A stretch of DNA of 33,227 bases, from positions 1 to 33,227 of the forward strand of contig JAFQKA010000012.1 in NCBI GenBank assembly GCA_017397175.1, in the 5' to 3' direction. The number at the start of each line of letters is the position of its first letter. Position 1 is the stretch's first letter. Both the position numbers and the translations under genes were made by a program. The notes below the pieces were generated by a model. It was not told where the DNA came from and ran no database searches. It saw only the letters and a program-made list of their open reading frames with translations. This document shows, in pieces, positions 24,250-32,189 of this stretch. Source of the DNA: Clostridia bacterium (GTDB taxonomy: Bacteria > Bacillota > Clostridia > Oscillospirales > CAG-272).

Positions 24250-24279
24250 ATTATACCACCAACATATACTATATGTCAA
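24250..24279 (-). promoter_or_regulatory. Promoter of the VOR-ilvE operon with overlapping inverted repeat
   Basis: Minus strand: TTGACA (24274-24279), 18-bp spacer, TATAAT (24250-24255). The spacer holds CATATA-C-TATATG (24263-24275), an inverted repeat that touches the -35 box and could be a second operator. Confidence 0.7.
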
Positions 24280-24346
24280 TGTTTAAATTGCATAAAAACC
24301 GTTGTTTGCCCTCGGTATTTTGCGACAATATTCACTATCAGACAAA

Positions 24347-24376
24347 AAAACAGCCCCGTCCGAGCGAGGCTGTTTT
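24347..24376 (-). terminator. Terminator of the PAQR-family gene
   Basis: AAAACAGCC (24347-24355) pairs with GGCTGTTTT (24368-24376), extended inside by partly wobble-paired CCTCG/CGGGG. On the minus strand it is followed by seven T residues, 6 bases past the stop. Confidence 0.85.
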
Positions 24377-24382
24377 GGTTAA

Positions 24383-25051
24383 TTATACAACGTAGAAAAG
24401 TATGCAGAAGAACTGCAAAAGCGTTCCTATGCAAACAAAAATGTGAAAGATCGAGTGCATATATTTTTTCTTCTTTCCTATACCGTAAAGCACCGCACCG
24501 ATAGTGTAAGCAATTCCTCCCGCCAAAAGCAGAACGATACCCCAGAAATCAATACATTCAACGGTCTTGTTCCAAGCGAAAACAACGCACCAGCCAAGGC
24601 CGATATAGCAGATCATTGAAAAGACCTTGAACTTCTCGATGCTGATAGCGTTTGCCACGATACCAAGAATGGCAACACCCCAGACAACACCAAAAATAAC
24701 CCAGCCCGTAACAGGATAAACGGGTCTGATTTTTGCCAGCGCGATGGGGGTATACGTACCCGCGATAAGCAGGAAAATTGAGCAGTGATCAATAACGCGA
24801 AAGACCTTCTTTGCGGTGAGGCGAGGACTAAGCCCGTGATAGATGCTGGACATGGTGTAAAGCACAATGATCATAGCACCGTAAATGGCACTTCCAACCA
24901 CCGCCCAAGGGTTTGAGTGAAGCGCGGCGAAGATCACGCAAAGCACCGTAGCCGTTATGCCGATGCCGCCTCCAACGATGTGAGTAACCATGTTAAAGAC
25001 CTCTTCGCCCTTTGTGTAATTTGGAATTTTTATTGTGTTTTTTGAGTTCAT
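24383..25051 (-). CDS. Hemolysin III / PAQR family membrane protein (YqfA-like)
   Basis: This 222-residue protein has seven predicted membrane segments. The family signature is present: ExxNMVTHIVGG near residue 24, SSIYHGLSP, VIDHCSIFLLIAGTYTP, and C-terminal HSIFHIFVCIGTLLQFF. The His and Asp residues match the zinc site of PAQR proteins. Bacterial members affect membrane fluidity or lipid homeostasis; the name hemolysin III is historical. AGGAGAT precedes the ATG. It is a single gene with its own terminator. No promoter was assigned with confidence. Confidence 0.93.
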   Translation of the reverse strand: MNSKNTIKIPNYTKGEEVFNMVTHIVGGGIGITATVLCVIFAALHSNPWAVVGSAIYGAMIIVLYTMSSIYHGLSPRLTAKKVFRVIDHCSIFLLIAGTYTPIALAKIRPVYPVTGWVIFGVVWGVAILGIVANAISIEKFKVFSMICYIGLGWCVVFAWNKTVECIDFWGIVLLLAGGIAYTIGAVLYGIGKKKKYMHSIFHIFVCIGTLLQFFCILFYVV

Positions 25052-25172
25052 TTTTTATCTCCTGTGCTCGGGTTGTGGGGATGTATACAAAGACGTTTTC
25101 ATTTTGAAAAACCGTTGTATATTTTACCACGGAAAAGCCGAAAATTCAAGACTATTTTGTGAACGAAAAGGG

Positions 25173-25201
25173 TTGATTTTCTGTACAAAATGATGTATAA
25201 T
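25173..25201 (+). promoter_or_regulatory. Promoter of the GH36-like gene
   Basis: TTGATT (25173-25178), 17-bp spacer, TATAAT (25196-25201), 31 bases before the ATG. Confidence 0.7.
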
Positions 25202-25232
25202 CGGTTTATATGTAAAACGAAAGGAAAAAGCC

Positions 25233-27296
25233 ATGAATATTTTTGAAAATATAAAAGTCTGGTACAAGACCGAATCGGGTGAAAAGGTTTATCTCGACCG
25301 CATCTCGGACGACACCTACGGTAACGGCGACGTCGAGGTCCGCCTGATCATAAAAAAACAGGGCAACATGACCGCCGTGTACGTTGATGCCGAAAAGAAG
25401 AACTGGTGGTTCAATCCCGACTATGCCGTGGGTCTGTGCGCCGACGGGGTCGTCGGCATGAAGCGCTATATTGCCAACTATATGCGCTGCAATTTTTGGT
25501 GCATAACTCAGTTTGAGACCGATCTGACACAGCTCCGCGTTGACACACAGGGCTTTATGTACGAGAAAAACGACGGCAATTTCAACCTTATCCTGCCCGT
25601 TTGCGACGCCGTTTACAAGACGACACTTTTCGGTGACGGGGACGGTCTGAACGTTGGTCTGTCGAGCTATTATCCCAAGCTTTCAAAAGTAGAAAAATCC
25701 CTGGCATTCGTTATAAACGAGGGTGATAGTGATCCCTATCACCTTGTGCGCGAGGCGGCGGAATACGCCTTCGAGCTTCTCGGCACGGGAATGCACACCC
25801 GCGATTACAGACGTTATCCCGAGATATTCAATTATCTTGGCTGGTGTACATGGGACTCCATGTATATCGACGTCTCCGAGGAAGGAATCCTTCAAAAATG
25901 CGAGGAATTCAAGGAGAAGAATATTCCCGTTCGTTGGGCTATCATAGACGACATGTGGGCAGACTGCAAGAATTTGAATATCCGTCCTTATGTAGGCGGA
26001 AAAATGCTGTCTCATCAGTACCGTTGCGGCATGTCAAGTGCCAATGCAGACCCCGAAAGATTTCCGAACGGGCTCAAGCACACGGTAGACGAGGTGGCAA
26101 AATACGGCATCAAGACCGCTATCTGGCACGCTACGGCAGGATACTGGAACGGCATCGATCCCGAGGGTGAGCTTGCAAAGAAGCTTTCAGATTGTCTCAC
26201 AGTCCTGCCCAACGGAAAGCTCGTCCCCCGATTTGACAGCGAGGAAAATGCATACAAGTTCTTCTCCGCGATACACCGTCAGCTGAGAGCTGAAGGCGTC
26301 GAATTTGTAAAGGTCGATAACCAGAGCTTTATTCGCAGGCATTTCCAGAACGTAGCTCCCGTCGGCAAGGTCGCAAGAAATATGCACGCGGGACTTGAAG
26401 CATCGGTAGGCGAAAACTTTGACGGCAACGTAATGAACTGTATGTGCATGGCAATCGAGAATATGTGGAACCGTCCCAAGAGCGCTTTGGCGCGCTGCTC
26501 GGGCGACTTCCTGCCTGAAAACCGGGAGTGGTTCAAGACCCACATAATGCAATGCGTTTACAGCGCAATGTTCCAGGGCGAATTTTTCTGGACCGACTAC
26601 GATATGTGGTGGACAGACGACGGTCAGGCAGGCAAAAACAGTCTTTTGCGCGCGATTTCGGGTGGTCCTGTTTACGTCAGCGATAAGATCGGACGCTCAA
26701 GACCCGAGCTTCTCCGTCCTCTTGCCTTTAATGACGGACGCATTCCCCGTCCCGACAAGCCCGCACGCCCTGCGCTCGATTCCCTGTTCACGGATCCCGT
26801 CACCACAACCACGCCTCTCAAGATCTTCAACACCTGCAGCAACGGCAGATACGGCGTCATCGCGGCATATAACATAAACGAAAAGAACAAGCGAGTTCAC
26901 GGAGTCATCTCTCCCGACGACGTTTACGGACTTTCCGGAGAGGAATTTGCCGTTTACGAGTACAACACGGGCAAGCTCCGCTTCCTGAAGAAAGGTGAAA
27001 GCTTTAAATTCACCCTCTCCGATCACGACGATTACCGCCTCTACATCATCTCACCCATAGATGAAAACGGAATCGCAATGCTCGGTCGAATCGACAAGTT
27101 CATGGCTCCCGCGGCAATCACCGATAAATTCGGCGAGACCTATTCCGTCTACGAGGGCGGAAAGATCGCCTTCGTTCACCGCGGCAGAAAGAACTTTACC
27201 GCACAGTCCGAAAGCGGCAAATATGAAGTTGAGCGCAACGGCTCTCTCTGTACATTTACCCTTCCCGAAACGGACCGTCATTTTACTCTTATTTAA
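25233..27296 (+). CDS. GH36-like alpha-galactosidase of the raffinose synthase/Sip1 group
   Basis: This 687-residue cytoplasmic glycosidase has no signal peptide. An N-terminal beta domain comes first, then a TIM barrel with FNYLGWCTWDSMY, RWAIIDDMWADC, GIKTAIWHATAGYWNG, VEFVKVDNQSF (candidate nucleophile Asp) and CSGDFLPENREW (candidate acid/base Asp), then a C-terminal beta domain. This pattern fits the Sip1/raffinose-synthase-like subgroup rather than classical GH36 alpha-galactosidases. It should cleave or transfer alpha-galactosyl groups, though the exact activity is uncertain. AAAGGAA precedes the ATG. It has its own promoter and a perfect terminator. Together with GH42 it suggests use of galactose-containing oligosaccharides. 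Confidence 0.85.
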   Translation: MNIFENIKVWYKTESGEKVYLDRISDDTYGNGDVEVRLIIKKQGNMTAVYVDAEKKNWWFNPDYAVGLCADGVVGMKRYIANYMRCNFWCITQFETDLTQLRVDTQGFMYEKNDGNFNLILPVCDAVYKTTLFGDGDGLNVGLSSYYPKLSKVEKSLAFVINEGDSDPYHLVREAAEYAFELLGTGMHTRDYRRYPEIFNYLGWCTWDSMYIDVSEEGILQKCEEFKEKNIPVRWAIIDDMWADCKNLNIRPYVGGKMLSHQYRCGMSSANADPERFPNGLKHTVDEVAKYGIKTAIWHATAGYWNGIDPEGELAKKLSDCLTVLPNGKLVPRFDSEENAYKFFSAIHRQLRAEGVEFVKVDNQSFIRRHFQNVAPVGKVARNMHAGLEASVGENFDGNVMNCMCMAIENMWNRPKSALARCSGDFLPENREWFKTHIMQCVYSAMFQGEFFWTDYDMWWTDDGQAGKNSLLRAISGGPVYVSDKIGRSRPELLRPLAFNDGRIPRPDKPARPALDSLFTDPVTTTTPLKIFNTCSNGRYGVIAAYNINEKNKRVHGVISPDDVYGLSGEEFAVYEYNTGKLRFLKKGESFKFTLSDHDDYRLYIISPIDENGIAMLGRIDKFMAPAAITDKFGETYSVYEGGKIAFVHRGRKNFTAQSESGKYEVERNGSLCTFTLPETDRHFTLI

Positions 27297-27300
27297 CATA

Positions 27301-27326
27301 AAAACAGCGGCGCAAGCCGCTGTTTT
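27301..27326. terminator. Bidirectional terminator between the GH36-like and mazF-like genes
   Basis: AAAACAGCGGC (27301-27311) pairs perfectly with GCCGCTGTTTT (27316-27326) around GCAA, a GNRA tetraloop. It is flanked by A/T on both sides. Confidence 0.93.
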
Positions 27327-27674
27327 CTATTCATCGGACAGCCCAAAGCTGATGGAAATCGCGTTATTCACGGCATTCATCATGTTATCGTCCAGGTGTC
27401 CCATCTTCTCCTTGAGCCGCCGCTTGTCTATCGTCCTCACCTGCTCAAGCAACACCACCGAGTCTTTTGACAGCCCCACGCGGTCGGCATAAATATCTAT
27501 GTGAGTGGGCAGATGGGTCTTGTCAAGGCGGCTTGTGATGGCTGCCGCAATGACCGTGGGGCTGTATTTGTTTCCCACGTCGTTCTGTATAATCAGCACG
27601 GGTCGCAAACCTCCCTGCTCCGAGCCTACAACGGGGCTGAGATCTGCGTAATATATGTCCCCACGCTTTATCAT
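27327..27674 (-). CDS. MazF/PemK (EndoA-like) mRNA endoribonuclease toxin
   Basis: This 115-residue toxin cuts RNA at short sequence motifs. Family motifs are [37 protein letters not shown] and [14 protein letters not shown]. It is most like the chromosomal EndoA/NdoA group of Bacillota. AAAGGAT precedes the ATG. No MazE or other antitoxin is visible upstream: 27675-27892 holds only the promoter of a divergent gene and no plausible short ORF. In Bacillus the antitoxin lies directly upstream, so here it is missing, elsewhere, or the protein is kept by other means. Confidence 0.93.
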   Translation of the reverse strand: MIKRGDIYYADLSPVVGSEQGGLRPVLIIQNDVGNKYSPTVIAAAITSRLDKTHLPTHIDIYADRVGLSKDSVVLLEQVRTIDKRRLKEKMGHLDDNMMNAVNNAISISFGLSDE

Positions 27675-27840
27675 ATGATCAATCCTTTCCCTTGTCTTCG
27701 GGGGCGCTGCCCACCGTCTTTTCCAAGATTATTTTGGGCAGCCAAGGGGAAATTTAATCATCAGTTGCGATATTTTAACGAAAAAATTCACCCCCTACCA
27801 TCATCATATTAAAATTTTGTCGATATGTGACGGCTCCTCC

Positions 27841-27869
27841 TTGACGAAAGGGGATAAATGCGTTATAAT
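27841..27869 (+). promoter_or_regulatory. Promoter of the lipoprotein gene
   Basis: TTGACG (27841-27846), 17-bp spacer, TATAAT (27864-27869), 23 bases before the GTG start at 27893. Confidence 0.75.
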
Positions 27870-27892
27870 GTAAAGAGAAAGGATGTGAGAGT

Positions 27893-28588
27893 GTGGTAAA
27901 AAAGCTTTTGGTGCTTTTCGTGGCTGTGTTGCTGACGGTCTGCTCTGCAGGGTGCGGAGAAGAGGACGTAAGCGATCTGCTCACGGGCGGAACCCCCGAC
28001 TATTCGGTAGAAGAGGCTTTAGGAGATATTGAAAGTGCCACGGTGATCTCCGTTATGACCTCAACGGTTACGGCTCTCACGGTAAATTCTGCGGAAATCC
28101 CCGAGTTTTCTTCTCCCGGCGAGATCGTCGCCACCTGCCAGGACGCAATACTCAACTATATGCTGACCTCGGACTACGCCAGATTCAGCTCCAACACAAA
28201 GCTTCTCTCCGATATTACCGAAAAATACCCTGACATGACTGTTACCGCAGCGATTGGTGCGCGTGACTACGAAAGTGAGCTATACAAACTTTTTGGGTAC
28301 AGCGGATCGGTTCGCCACGCGACCACAAAAAGGTTTACGTATCTTCAGAAATCTCAGGCATACTCCCCTGCGGCACCGATAAATGCCACTCGGGTCGTGC
28401 TTGACATTCAGTCGGCCGTGGAGACCGAGCACACCTATCAGATGAGCTTTTTCGCCCTGCTCGACGATGAAATGTCTCCCTTATATAAGGCAGTTTTCAT
28501 CAAAAAAGACGACGGTATGTATCTCCAATCGCTGACCCACGGCAAAGGAGAAAAAATCAACGTAGATCTCGATAAAACCATATCATAA
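27893..28588 (+). CDS. Putative lipoprotein of unknown function
   Basis: This 231-residue protein starts at a GTG with AAAGGATG upstream. A short signal peptide (VKKLLVLFVAVLLTV) ends in CSAGC, where the second Cys is the likely lipidation site. The mature part is acidic and Ser/Thr-rich. It is predicted as mixed alpha/beta, with a C-terminal segment (YQMSFFALLDDEMSPLYKAV, then KKDDGMYLQSL) that looks like a beta-rich SnoaL/NTF2-type fold; that last point is weak. I do not recognise a family. It has its own strong promoter and terminator. Confidence 0.75.
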   Translation: MVKKLLVLFVAVLLTVCSAGCGEEDVSDLLTGGTPDYSVEEALGDIESATVISVMTSTVTALTVNSAEIPEFSSPGEIVATCQDAILNYMLTSDYARFSSNTKLLSDITEKYPDMTVTAAIGARDYESELYKLFGYSGSVRHATTKRFTYLQKSQAYSPAAPINATRVVLDIQSAVETEHTYQMSFFALLDDEMSPLYKAVFIKKDDGMYLQSLTHGKGEKINVDLDKTIS

Positions 28589-28620
28589 AAAATCGGGACA
28601 TTCTCATGTCCCGATTTTTT
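28587..28620. terminator. Bidirectional terminator that also encodes the end of shikimate kinase
   Basis: A 15-bp perfect stem (AAAAAATCGGGACAT, 28587-28601, with 28606-28620) encloses TCTC. On the minus strand the right arm encodes the last five residues of shikimate kinase (EKIGT) and its stop codon lies at the stem-loop edge (28604-28606). Confidence 0.93.
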
Positions 28621-29098
28621 CGATTATCAATTTTGCGGTCTCGTAAATAGACAGTTTTTCGCAATCCACAATAATATCCGCCGCGCGTTCATAAATTTCG
28701 ACGCGGTAGTTGTAAACGTCGCGGAAGGTCTGACCCACATCCATTGCTACCCCGCGAGTGGAAAGATTCTTGACCCTGCTCTCGATCTCCTCACAGGAGT
28801 GGCGCAGGTACACAAGAACTCCAAGCCTCCCGAGGGCCTTTTCACCCTCCACGGTCAAAACGGCAGAGCCGCCGGAGGCGACAACGCAATTTTCGCATTC
28901 GAGTGATGCGATCGCTTCCGCTTCAATGCGCAGAAATTCCGCATTTCCCACCTCGTTGATGATCCGCTGGAGGTTCTTTCCCGTCTTCTTTTCGATAAGC
29001 GTATCCGTATCCACGAATTTCATGTTTCTGATCCCGGCAAGCCGCTTGCCAACCGAGCTTTTGCCGCAACCCGGCATTCCGATGAGTACTATGTTCAT
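28604..29098 (-). CDS. aroK: Shikimate kinase
   Basis: This 164-residue cytoplasmic enzyme of the chorismate pathway phosphorylates shikimate with ATP. Walker A GMPGCGKSS is at residues 7-15, the shikimate/Mg site DTD at 32-34, ASGGSAV is the substrate loop, and the lid region is YLRHSCEEIESRVKNL. Length is standard. There is no good Shine-Dalgarno site; the ATG lies 5 bases after the stop of the upstream phosphodiesterase gene, so re-initiation is likely. The last codons form one arm of the terminator. No other aro gene is near. aroL is an equivalent name. Confidence 0.93.
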   Translation of the reverse strand: MNIVLIGMPGCGKSSVGKRLAGIRNMKFVDTDTLIEKKTGKNLQRIINEVGNAEFLRIEAEAIASLECENCVVASGGSAVLTVEGEKALGRLGVLVYLRHSCEEIESRVKNLSTRGVAMDVGQTFRDVYNYRVEIYERAADIIVDCEKLSIYETAKLIIEKIGT

Positions 29099-29103
29099 TT
29101 TGG

Positions 29104-29658
29104 TTATTTCAATATGTGCTCCATGTAGATTTTCCCGTCAAGATCCTTCCATGTCAGTTTTCCGTCCTCAAGCATTAAATATGAATGCGCTGAGCCTTCC
29201 TTTGGGATCGACACCGAGCCGGGATTGACATAGAGAAAATCACCGCAATCCCGGCAAGCGGGCACGTGAGTATGACCGTTTAAAAGTATGTCCCCCTCCC
29301 TCAGTTTGGGCGGTGTTTCCGGGTTGAAATGATGTCCGTGGGTAGCAAATATCCGGTGTCCCTTTGCTTCCTCAGAATCGAGAATGCAATAATCCGCCAT
29401 CACGGGAAAAGGAAGCACCATCTGGTCGACCTCTGCTTCACAGTTTCCCCTGACACAGGTGATCTTGTCCGTCAGAGAGCTGAGCATTTCGATCACCTTT
29501 TTGGGTGCGTACCCGTCGGGAAGATCGTTTCGGGGACCGTGGTAAAGAAGGTCACCCAAAAGCAGTATCTTATCGGCGTTTTCGCGCTCTGTTGCACCGA
29601 GCAGCTTCTCACAGTAAAGTGCCGAGCCGTGAATATCCGATGCTATTAAAATCTTCAT
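29104..29658 (-). CDS. YfcE/MJ0936-family metallophosphodiesterase
   Basis: This 184-residue cytoplasmic phosphodiesterase has the full metal-binding set: SDIHG (7-11), LLGDLLYHGP, VRGNCEAEVD, ATHGHHF and NGHTHVP. The GNCE form (rather than GNHD) is typical of the YfcE subgroup. It may hydrolyse phosphodiesters such as cyclic nucleotides; the natural substrate is unclear. The ribosome site is weak (GATGGT). It is joined to aroK in an apparent two-gene operon, with no evident functional link. Confidence 0.92.
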   Translation of the reverse strand: MKILIASDIHGSALYCEKLLGATERENADKILLLGDLLYHGPRNDLPDGYAPKKVIEMLSSLTDKITCVRGNCEAEVDQMVLPFPVMADYCILDSEEAKGHRIFATHGHHFNPETPPKLREGDILLNGHTHVPACRDCGDFLYVNPGSVSIPKEGSAHSYLMLEDGKLTWKDLDGKIYMEHILK

Positions 29659-29778
29659 ATTACCATCATTTTAACCTTTCGGAATGCAAAAATTCATATT
29701 TACTTTGTTTTTATAACATACATGGGACATAAAAAAGCCGTAAAATAATAACATAAGCCAACAAAAGGAGAAATTCGC

Positions 29779-29979
29779 TTGAAAATCACACTTAACCCTG
29801 ACAAAGAGATCGTTGAGACCATAAAAAAAGGGCTTGAAGCAAAAGGCGGTTACTGCCCTTGCCGTTACGGCAAAGCAGAGGAATACAAATGTATGTGCCG
29901 CGAATTCCGCGAGCAGATAGCAGATCCCGATTTTGAGGGCTTTTGCCACTGCCTGCTATATTACAAATCAAAGGATTGA
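29779..29979 (+). CDS. Small ferredoxin-thioredoxin-reductase-like Fe-S protein
   Basis: This 66-residue protein starts at TTG, with AAAGGAG 8 bases upstream. Its six cysteines come as three pairs, C26-P-C28, C38-M-C40 and C56-H-C58, and the C-H-C pair and overall order match the catalytic subunit of ferredoxin:thioredoxin reductase. The spacing (9 then 15 residues) differs from the plant enzyme (about 16 then 8). No variable subunit is nearby. It probably carries one [4Fe-4S] cluster and a redox-active disulfide. It lies directly upstream of the flavodiiron gene, in the same direction, suggesting a shared redox or oxygen-defence theme. Confidence 0.88.
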   Translation: MKITLNPDKEIVETIKKGLEAKGGYCPCRYGKAEEYKCMCREFREQIADPDFEGFCHCLLYYKSKD

Positions 29980-30009
29980 ATCAGATCAGCCGTCCGAATA
30001 AAGCGTTTG

Positions 30010-30022
30010 GTTCGCGGCGAAC
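30010..30022. promoter_or_regulatory. Candidate operator upstream of the flavodiiron gene
   Basis: GTTCGC-G-GCGAAC is a perfect 6-bp inverted repeat overlapping the -35 region of the following promoter. A repressor bound here would block RNA polymerase. The binding protein is unknown. Confidence 0.5.
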
Positions 30023-30046
30023 ATTCTTTCGTAATTATAGTATAAT
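30018..30046 (+). promoter_or_regulatory. Promoter of the flavodiiron gene
   Basis: TATAAT at 30041-30046, with a poor -35 (CGAACA, 30018-30023) at 17-bp spacing. A weak -35 under a palindrome is typical of regulated promoters. Confidence 0.5.
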
Positions 30047-30079
30047 TTACAACAAAAGTCAATACAGGAGGACAAAAAA

Positions 30080-31870
30080 ATGGAAATCACAAAGGACATA
30101 AAATACGTCGGTGTCAACGACAGAAAGGTGGATCTTTTCGAGGGTCAGTACGTAGTTCCAAACGGAATGTGCTACAACTCTTACGTTATTCTGGACGAGA
30201 AGATCGCCGTTTTCGACACGGTAGATGCCGCATTTACACATGAATGGCTTGACAATCTGTCAACGGTACTGGGCGAAAGAAAACCCGACTACCTTATCGT
30301 TCAGCACATGGAGCCGGACCATTCCGCGAACATCGCCAATTTCCTCAAGACCTACCCCGATGCGACAGTTGTGGCAAACGCAAAGACTTTTGCCATGATC
30401 GATGCTTTCTTTGGCGAGGGCTTGTGCAAAAATACGCTTACCGTTGAAAACGGCGGCACTCTTTCCTTGGGCGCTCACACGCTCACCTTCGTTTTCGCGC
30501 CCATGGTACACTGGCCCGAGGTAATGGTGACCTATGACAGTACGGACAAGGTGCTCTTCTCTGCCGACGGATTCGGAAAGTTCGGCGCAATGGACGCCGA
30601 CGAGCCTTGGGCCGACGAGGCGAGAAGATACTACATCGGAATCGTGGGCAAGTACGGCGCACAGGTTCAGGCACTCCTCAAAAAGGCGGCAGAGCTTGAC
30701 ATTCAAATGATCTGCCCTCTCCACGGCCCCGTGCTGAAGGAAAATCTCGGCTACTATCTTGACCTTTACAATACCTGGTCCTCCTACACCCCCGAGGAAG
30801 ACGGTATCTGCATAGCCTACACATCAATTTACGGCAACACAAAGAAGGCTGTCGACCTGCTGGCAGAAAAGATCAAGGCTTCGGGCTGTCCCCGACTTGA
30901 GGTGTTCGACCTTGCACGCTGTGACATGGCGGCGGCTGTTGCTTCTGCGTTCAAGATGAGCAAGCTGGTTCTCGCAACCACCACATACAATGCAGACGTA
31001 TTCCCATTTATGCGCGAGTTTATTGATCACCTCAACGCCCGCAACTTCTGTAACAGAACCGTTGCCCTCATTGAAAACGGATCCTGGGCACCCATGGCGG
31101 CAAAGGTCATGACAAAGATGCTCGAGGGCGCAAAGAATATTACCTTCGCCGAAAACACAGTCACTATCAAGTCCGCACTTTCAGCCGCTTCAAGGGAAAA
31201 GATCGACGCTCTTGCCGACGAGCTGTGCCGCGAATATATTGCCCTTTCACCCGACAGCGCAAACAAGAACGATCCCTCTGCCCTGTTCAAGCTGGGCTAC
31301 GGGCTCTACGTTGTGACCTCCAACGACGGCAAGAAAGACAACGGACTTATAGTCAACACCGTGGCGCAGGTAGCGGATAATCCCACGCGTATTTCCGTGA
31401 CCATCAACAAGGCAAACTACTCTCACCACGTAATAAAGCAGACAGGCAAAATGAACGTCAACTGCTTGTCGGTAGAAGCCCCCTTCAAGGTGTTTGAGAC
31501 CTTCGGATTCAAGAGCGGACGCAACACCGACAAGTTCGAGGGCTGCACACCCATCCGCTCCGATAACGGCCTGATCATACTGCCAAAATATATTAACGCG
31601 GCGCTGTCTCTCGTAGTAGAAAGCTACGTTGATCTCGGTTCTCACGGAATGTTCATCTGCTCGATCACCGAGTCACGCGTCATTTCCGACCGGGAGTCTA
31701 TGACCTACGCATACTACCACGCAAACGTAAAGCCAAAGCCCAAGACCGACGACAAAAAGGGCTACGTGTGCAAGATCTGCGGTTACGTCTACGAAGGCGA
31801 CGAGCTGCCCGAGGACTTCATCTGCCCCCTCTGCAAGCACGGCGCGGCGGATTTTGAGAAGATACAGTAA
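30080..31870 (+). CDS. Flavodiiron protein with fused flavin reductase and rubredoxin domains
   Basis: This 596-residue cytoplasmic protein reduces O2 to water and/or NO to N2O. Residues ~1-240 are a metallo-beta-lactamase-like diiron domain with all expected ligands: H76, E78, D80, H81, H144, D163, H215. Residues ~243-385 are a flavodoxin domain (FMN loop YTSIYGNTK at 247-255). Residues ~400-555 are a flavin-reductase-like domain (LGYGLYVVTSNDG, NTVAQVADNPTRISVTINK). Residues ~562-596 are a short rubredoxin with C564, C567, C582 and C585. The extra modules should let one chain take electrons from NAD(P)H or reduced carriers and deliver them to the diiron site. GGAGGA precedes the ATG. Confidence 0.94.
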   Translation: MEITKDIKYVGVNDRKVDLFEGQYVVPNGMCYNSYVILDEKIAVFDTVDAAFTHEWLDNLSTVLGERKPDYLIVQHMEPDHSANIANFLKTYPDATVVANAKTFAMIDAFFGEGLCKNTLTVENGGTLSLGAHTLTFVFAPMVHWPEVMVTYDSTDKVLFSADGFGKFGAMDADEPWADEARRYYIGIVGKYGAQVQALLKKAAELDIQMICPLHGPVLKENLGYYLDLYNTWSSYTPEEDGICIAYTSIYGNTKKAVDLLAEKIKASGCPRLEVFDLARCDMAAAVASAFKMSKLVLATTTYNADVFPFMREFIDHLNARNFCNRTVALIENGSWAPMAAKVMTKMLEGAKNITFAENTVTIKSALSAASREKIDALADELCREYIALSPDSANKNDPSALFKLGYGLYVVTSNDGKKDNGLIVNTVAQVADNPTRISVTINKANYSHHVIKQTGKMNVNCLSVEAPFKVFETFGFKSGRNTDKFEGCTPIRSDNGLIILPKYINAALSLVVESYVDLGSHGMFICSITESRVISDRESMTYAYYHANVKPKPKTDDKKGYVCKICGYVYEGDELPEDFICPLCKHGAADFEKIQ

Positions 31871-31878
31871 AAGCAAAG

Positions 31879-31908
31879 TAAAAAGGATGCCGAAAGGCAT
31901 CCTTTTTA
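31879..31908 (+). terminator. Terminator of the flavodiiron gene
   Basis: TAAAAAGGATGCC (31879-31891) pairs perfectly with GGCATCCTTTTTA (31896-31908) around a GAAA tetraloop. It directly precedes the first unit of the 152-bp repeat array and has the same size and position relative to a unit as the hairpins inside the array. Confidence 0.93.
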
Positions 31909-32037
31909 TCATAAAAACATGGCGAGGAAGAGATTTGAACTCAAGCGTTGCCTATTGCTCACCCAAACTCAAAGCCGTCACCGCAACGCCTTTTCAAATT
32001 GCAAGCAATTTGAGTGAATTCAAATGTGGAGCATGAT

Positions 32038-32080
32038 AACCCCCGAACAGATAACCCGTTGGGTCATCTGTTCGGGGGTT
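32038..32080 (+). repeat. Hairpin H1 closing repeat unit 1
   Basis: AACCCCCGAACAGAT (32038-32052) pairs with its complement (32066-32080), 15 bp. An A/C mismatch follows, then ACCC/GGGT around GTT. Confidence 0.85.
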
Positions 32081-32189
32081 AGAGATTTGAACTCAAGCGT
32101 TGCCTATTGCTCACCCAAACTCAAATCCATCACCGCAACGCCTTTTCAAAGCGCAAGCAATTTGAGTGAATTCAGATGTGGAGCATGAT

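Noticed and set aside
27775-27984. 69-residue minus-strand ORF as a MazE-like antitoxin
   Set aside because: It is antisense to the lipoprotein start, has no antitoxin-like motif and begins with a Ser/Pro/Thr-rich shadow-type sequence.
31921-31990. Possible tRNA on the minus strand (GTTCAAATC T-loop-like motif near the repeat start)
   Set aside because: Only three base pairs of a T-stem can form, and no anticodon arm, D-arm or matching acceptor stem was found. A degenerate tRNA origin cannot be excluded.
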